This document shows, one piece after another, positions 62,944-64,000 of a DNA stretch of 64,000 bases; positions within the stretch are counted from its first letter, which is position 1; the number at the start of each line of letters is the position of its first letter. Source of the DNA: Coprobacter fastidiosus (GTDB taxonomy: Bacteria > Bacteroidota > Bacteroidia > Bacteroidales > Coprobacteraceae); NCBI RefSeq assembly GCF_030296935.1, contig NZ_AP028032.1:682001-746000 (forward strand), given 5' to 3'. The notes below the pieces were generated by a model. That model was not told the origin of the DNA and ran no database searches. It saw only the letters and a list, made by a program, of their open reading frames with translations. Position numbers and translations under genes: made by a program.

Positions 62944-64000
62944 ATGGCTGGTTACGAAGATACTAAACAGAAAATTATCTCAACTCTTATGGGCAGACCT
63001 AATGGAACGGAAATTCAACCCGAAAACCATCAGGACTATGCTCTCAATATGTTAGATTACATACGGAGCTTAGAACTTATTGCTACAAGCACCCTAATTG
63101 GTGTAGCAGAAGAAATAACCACTCCAGTTCAACCGAATAATTCAAGAGTATGCTACATAGCAGGAGTTGCACAAAATCAGACAGCGGTATTCTTGAATTT
63201 CATAGGTCAAGATGGGCAACCTATTTCCGTAACAACGAAAGATGAGGAGGGAGTTTTTGTAATATTGATGTGGAATACTCAATATTGGAGTGCTCAAACA
63301 TTTAGCACCAATATTATTAGTCAGGTTGAACAAGCAACGTTATATTATGGCTATAATATCCGCAAAACTTATGCAAGTATCGCAGATATGAATTCAGATA
63401 TTGACAATCCCATAGGAACAGACGGAAAGTATTTGAAAATTGGAGATGTCGTAACTGTTTCTAACACAACAATGCCTTCGGAAAATGGTTTTTATAGTTA
63501 TGAAGGAAATGTGAAAGGTTGGAAATTTCAAAGTAGCTTTAATTTCCAATTAACGCAAAATATTGGTTCTAATCCTAATTCTGCGATGTCACAAAATGCG
63601 GCGACTGTAGCTTTTGCTCTTCAAAGATTGTATAAAACTTCTATATTGAACTGGGATATATCTAAAACTTGCTATTATGCGAAAGATATATCTGATTTCA
63701 TAATAGACATAAAACTAACCGGAGATATATTGGGTGCAGAAAATGATCCACACTATTGGGCACCAATCTCTGTTCATACAGACATAAAAATGGTAATACT
63801 TTATGAAACAGATGCAGACGGAAATTATTTGGAAGATTTCAATTCTATAAGTGTAAGTTTAAAAGGTGACAATTTATCCTATGTTTTGAATCAAGCAGTA
63901 AAAGATAAAAATGGGTTAACAGGTAATTTATCTATCGTTGTTGATTGGACACTATGGAAACATGGGAAACAAGAAGCAATGAAACCCCTAAGACTTAATG
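62944..64000 (+). CDS. Tail-fibre-like protein, cut by the window edge
   Basis: 352 codons are visible and no stop codon occurs before 64000. Starts AGYEDTKQKIISTLMGRPNG and continues TEIQPENHQDYALNMLDYIR, then STLIGVAEEITTPVQPNNSR and GQPISVTTKD, a set I know from Bacteroides prophage tail or fibre genes. QLTQNIGSNPNSAMSQNAAT (near 200) matches the repeat-type sequence that separates fibre domains. The C-terminal, host-range part lies outside. Confidence 0.65.
   Translation, partial: MAGYEDTKQKIISTLMGRPNGTEIQPENHQDYALNMLDYIRSLELIATSTLIGVAEEITTPVQPNNSRVCYIAGVAQNQTAVFLNFIGQDGQPISVTTKDEEGVFVILMWNTQYWSAQTFSTNIISQVEQATLYYGYNIRKTYASIADMNSDIDNPIGTDGKYLKIGDVVTVSNTTMPSENGFYSYEGNVKGWKFQSSFNFQLTQNIGSNPNSAMSQNAATVAFALQRLYKTSILNWDISKTCYYAKDISDFIIDIKLTGDILGAENDPHYWAPISVHTDIKMVILYETDADGNYLEDFNSISVSLKGDNLSYVLNQAVKDKNGLTGNLSIVVDWTLWKHGKQEAMKPLRLN

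Noticed and set aside
1-64000. CRISPR arrays, tRNA or rRNA genes
   Set aside because: No regularly spaced repeats, no cloverleaf with a TTCRA arm and no rRNA-like block noticed on reading.

Overview
The window is AT-rich bacterial chromosome of Bacteroidales type. This rests on several things seen directly: promoter boxes of the Bacteroidetes TAnnTTTG kind (an excellent TTTG-19-TACCTTTG in front of rpsP), no strong Shine-Dalgarno sequences, an S16 protein with a long Ala/Glu-rich tail, a fused sugar-nucleotide/polysaccharide locus, a two-domain exported protein pair with sorting-domain-like C-termini, and a Bacteroides-type integrase plus multi-HTH excisionase pair. Genus cannot be fixed from the sequence alone.

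Layout. 1-3.9 kb: a SIR2-family (probable NAD-consuming defence) gene, an unassigned structured small RNA, an exported carboxymuconolactone-decarboxylase/cupin protein, and IS debris. 3.9-13.8 kb: a complete Kdp potassium-uptake block on the minus strand. An NtrC-type sigma54 activator gene is followed by its terminator, then by a near-consensus -24/-12 promoter, a 31-aa mini-protein, kdpF, kdpA, kdpB, kdpC, an outer-membrane barrel protein, a kdpD that keeps only the sensor half, and a separate histidine kinase. 14.0-14.6 kb: rpsP. 15.3-17.8 kb: two exported proteins, with an intrinsic terminator lying inside the signal-peptide codons of the second. 18.1-44.4 kb: a surface polysaccharide locus, all on the minus strand. 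It runs from a Wzx flippase through glycosyltransferases, a Wzy-like polymerase, five acyltransferase-3 proteins and three hexapeptide acetyltransferases to a WecA-like initiating transferase and the GDP-mannose/GDP-fucose genes manC, gmd and fcl. 44.8-47.1 kb: a membrane-anchored nuclease and mnmE.

47.2 kb to the right edge is an integrated element: excisionase-like multi-HTH protein, tyrosine integrase, a DNA methyltransferase with a degenerate second copy of its own fold, a DUF3846-like protein, a Dam-type methyltransferase interrupted at a four-copy heptanucleotide repeat, several exported or membrane unknowns, and a run of virion-like genes that leaves the window.

Across the chromosomal part, at least five intergenic spaces carry copies of one small palindromic element (inverted ends GAGCCTGTYTAAATTTT, flanked by TTA/TAA) that looks like a non-autonomous mobile repeat. 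The signals I rate highest are the heptad repeat that breaks and could restore the dam reading frame (52872-52899), a leader with mutually exclusive pairings in front of an exported protein (55121-55378), the rewired sigma54-type Kdp control, and the doubled methyltransferase.
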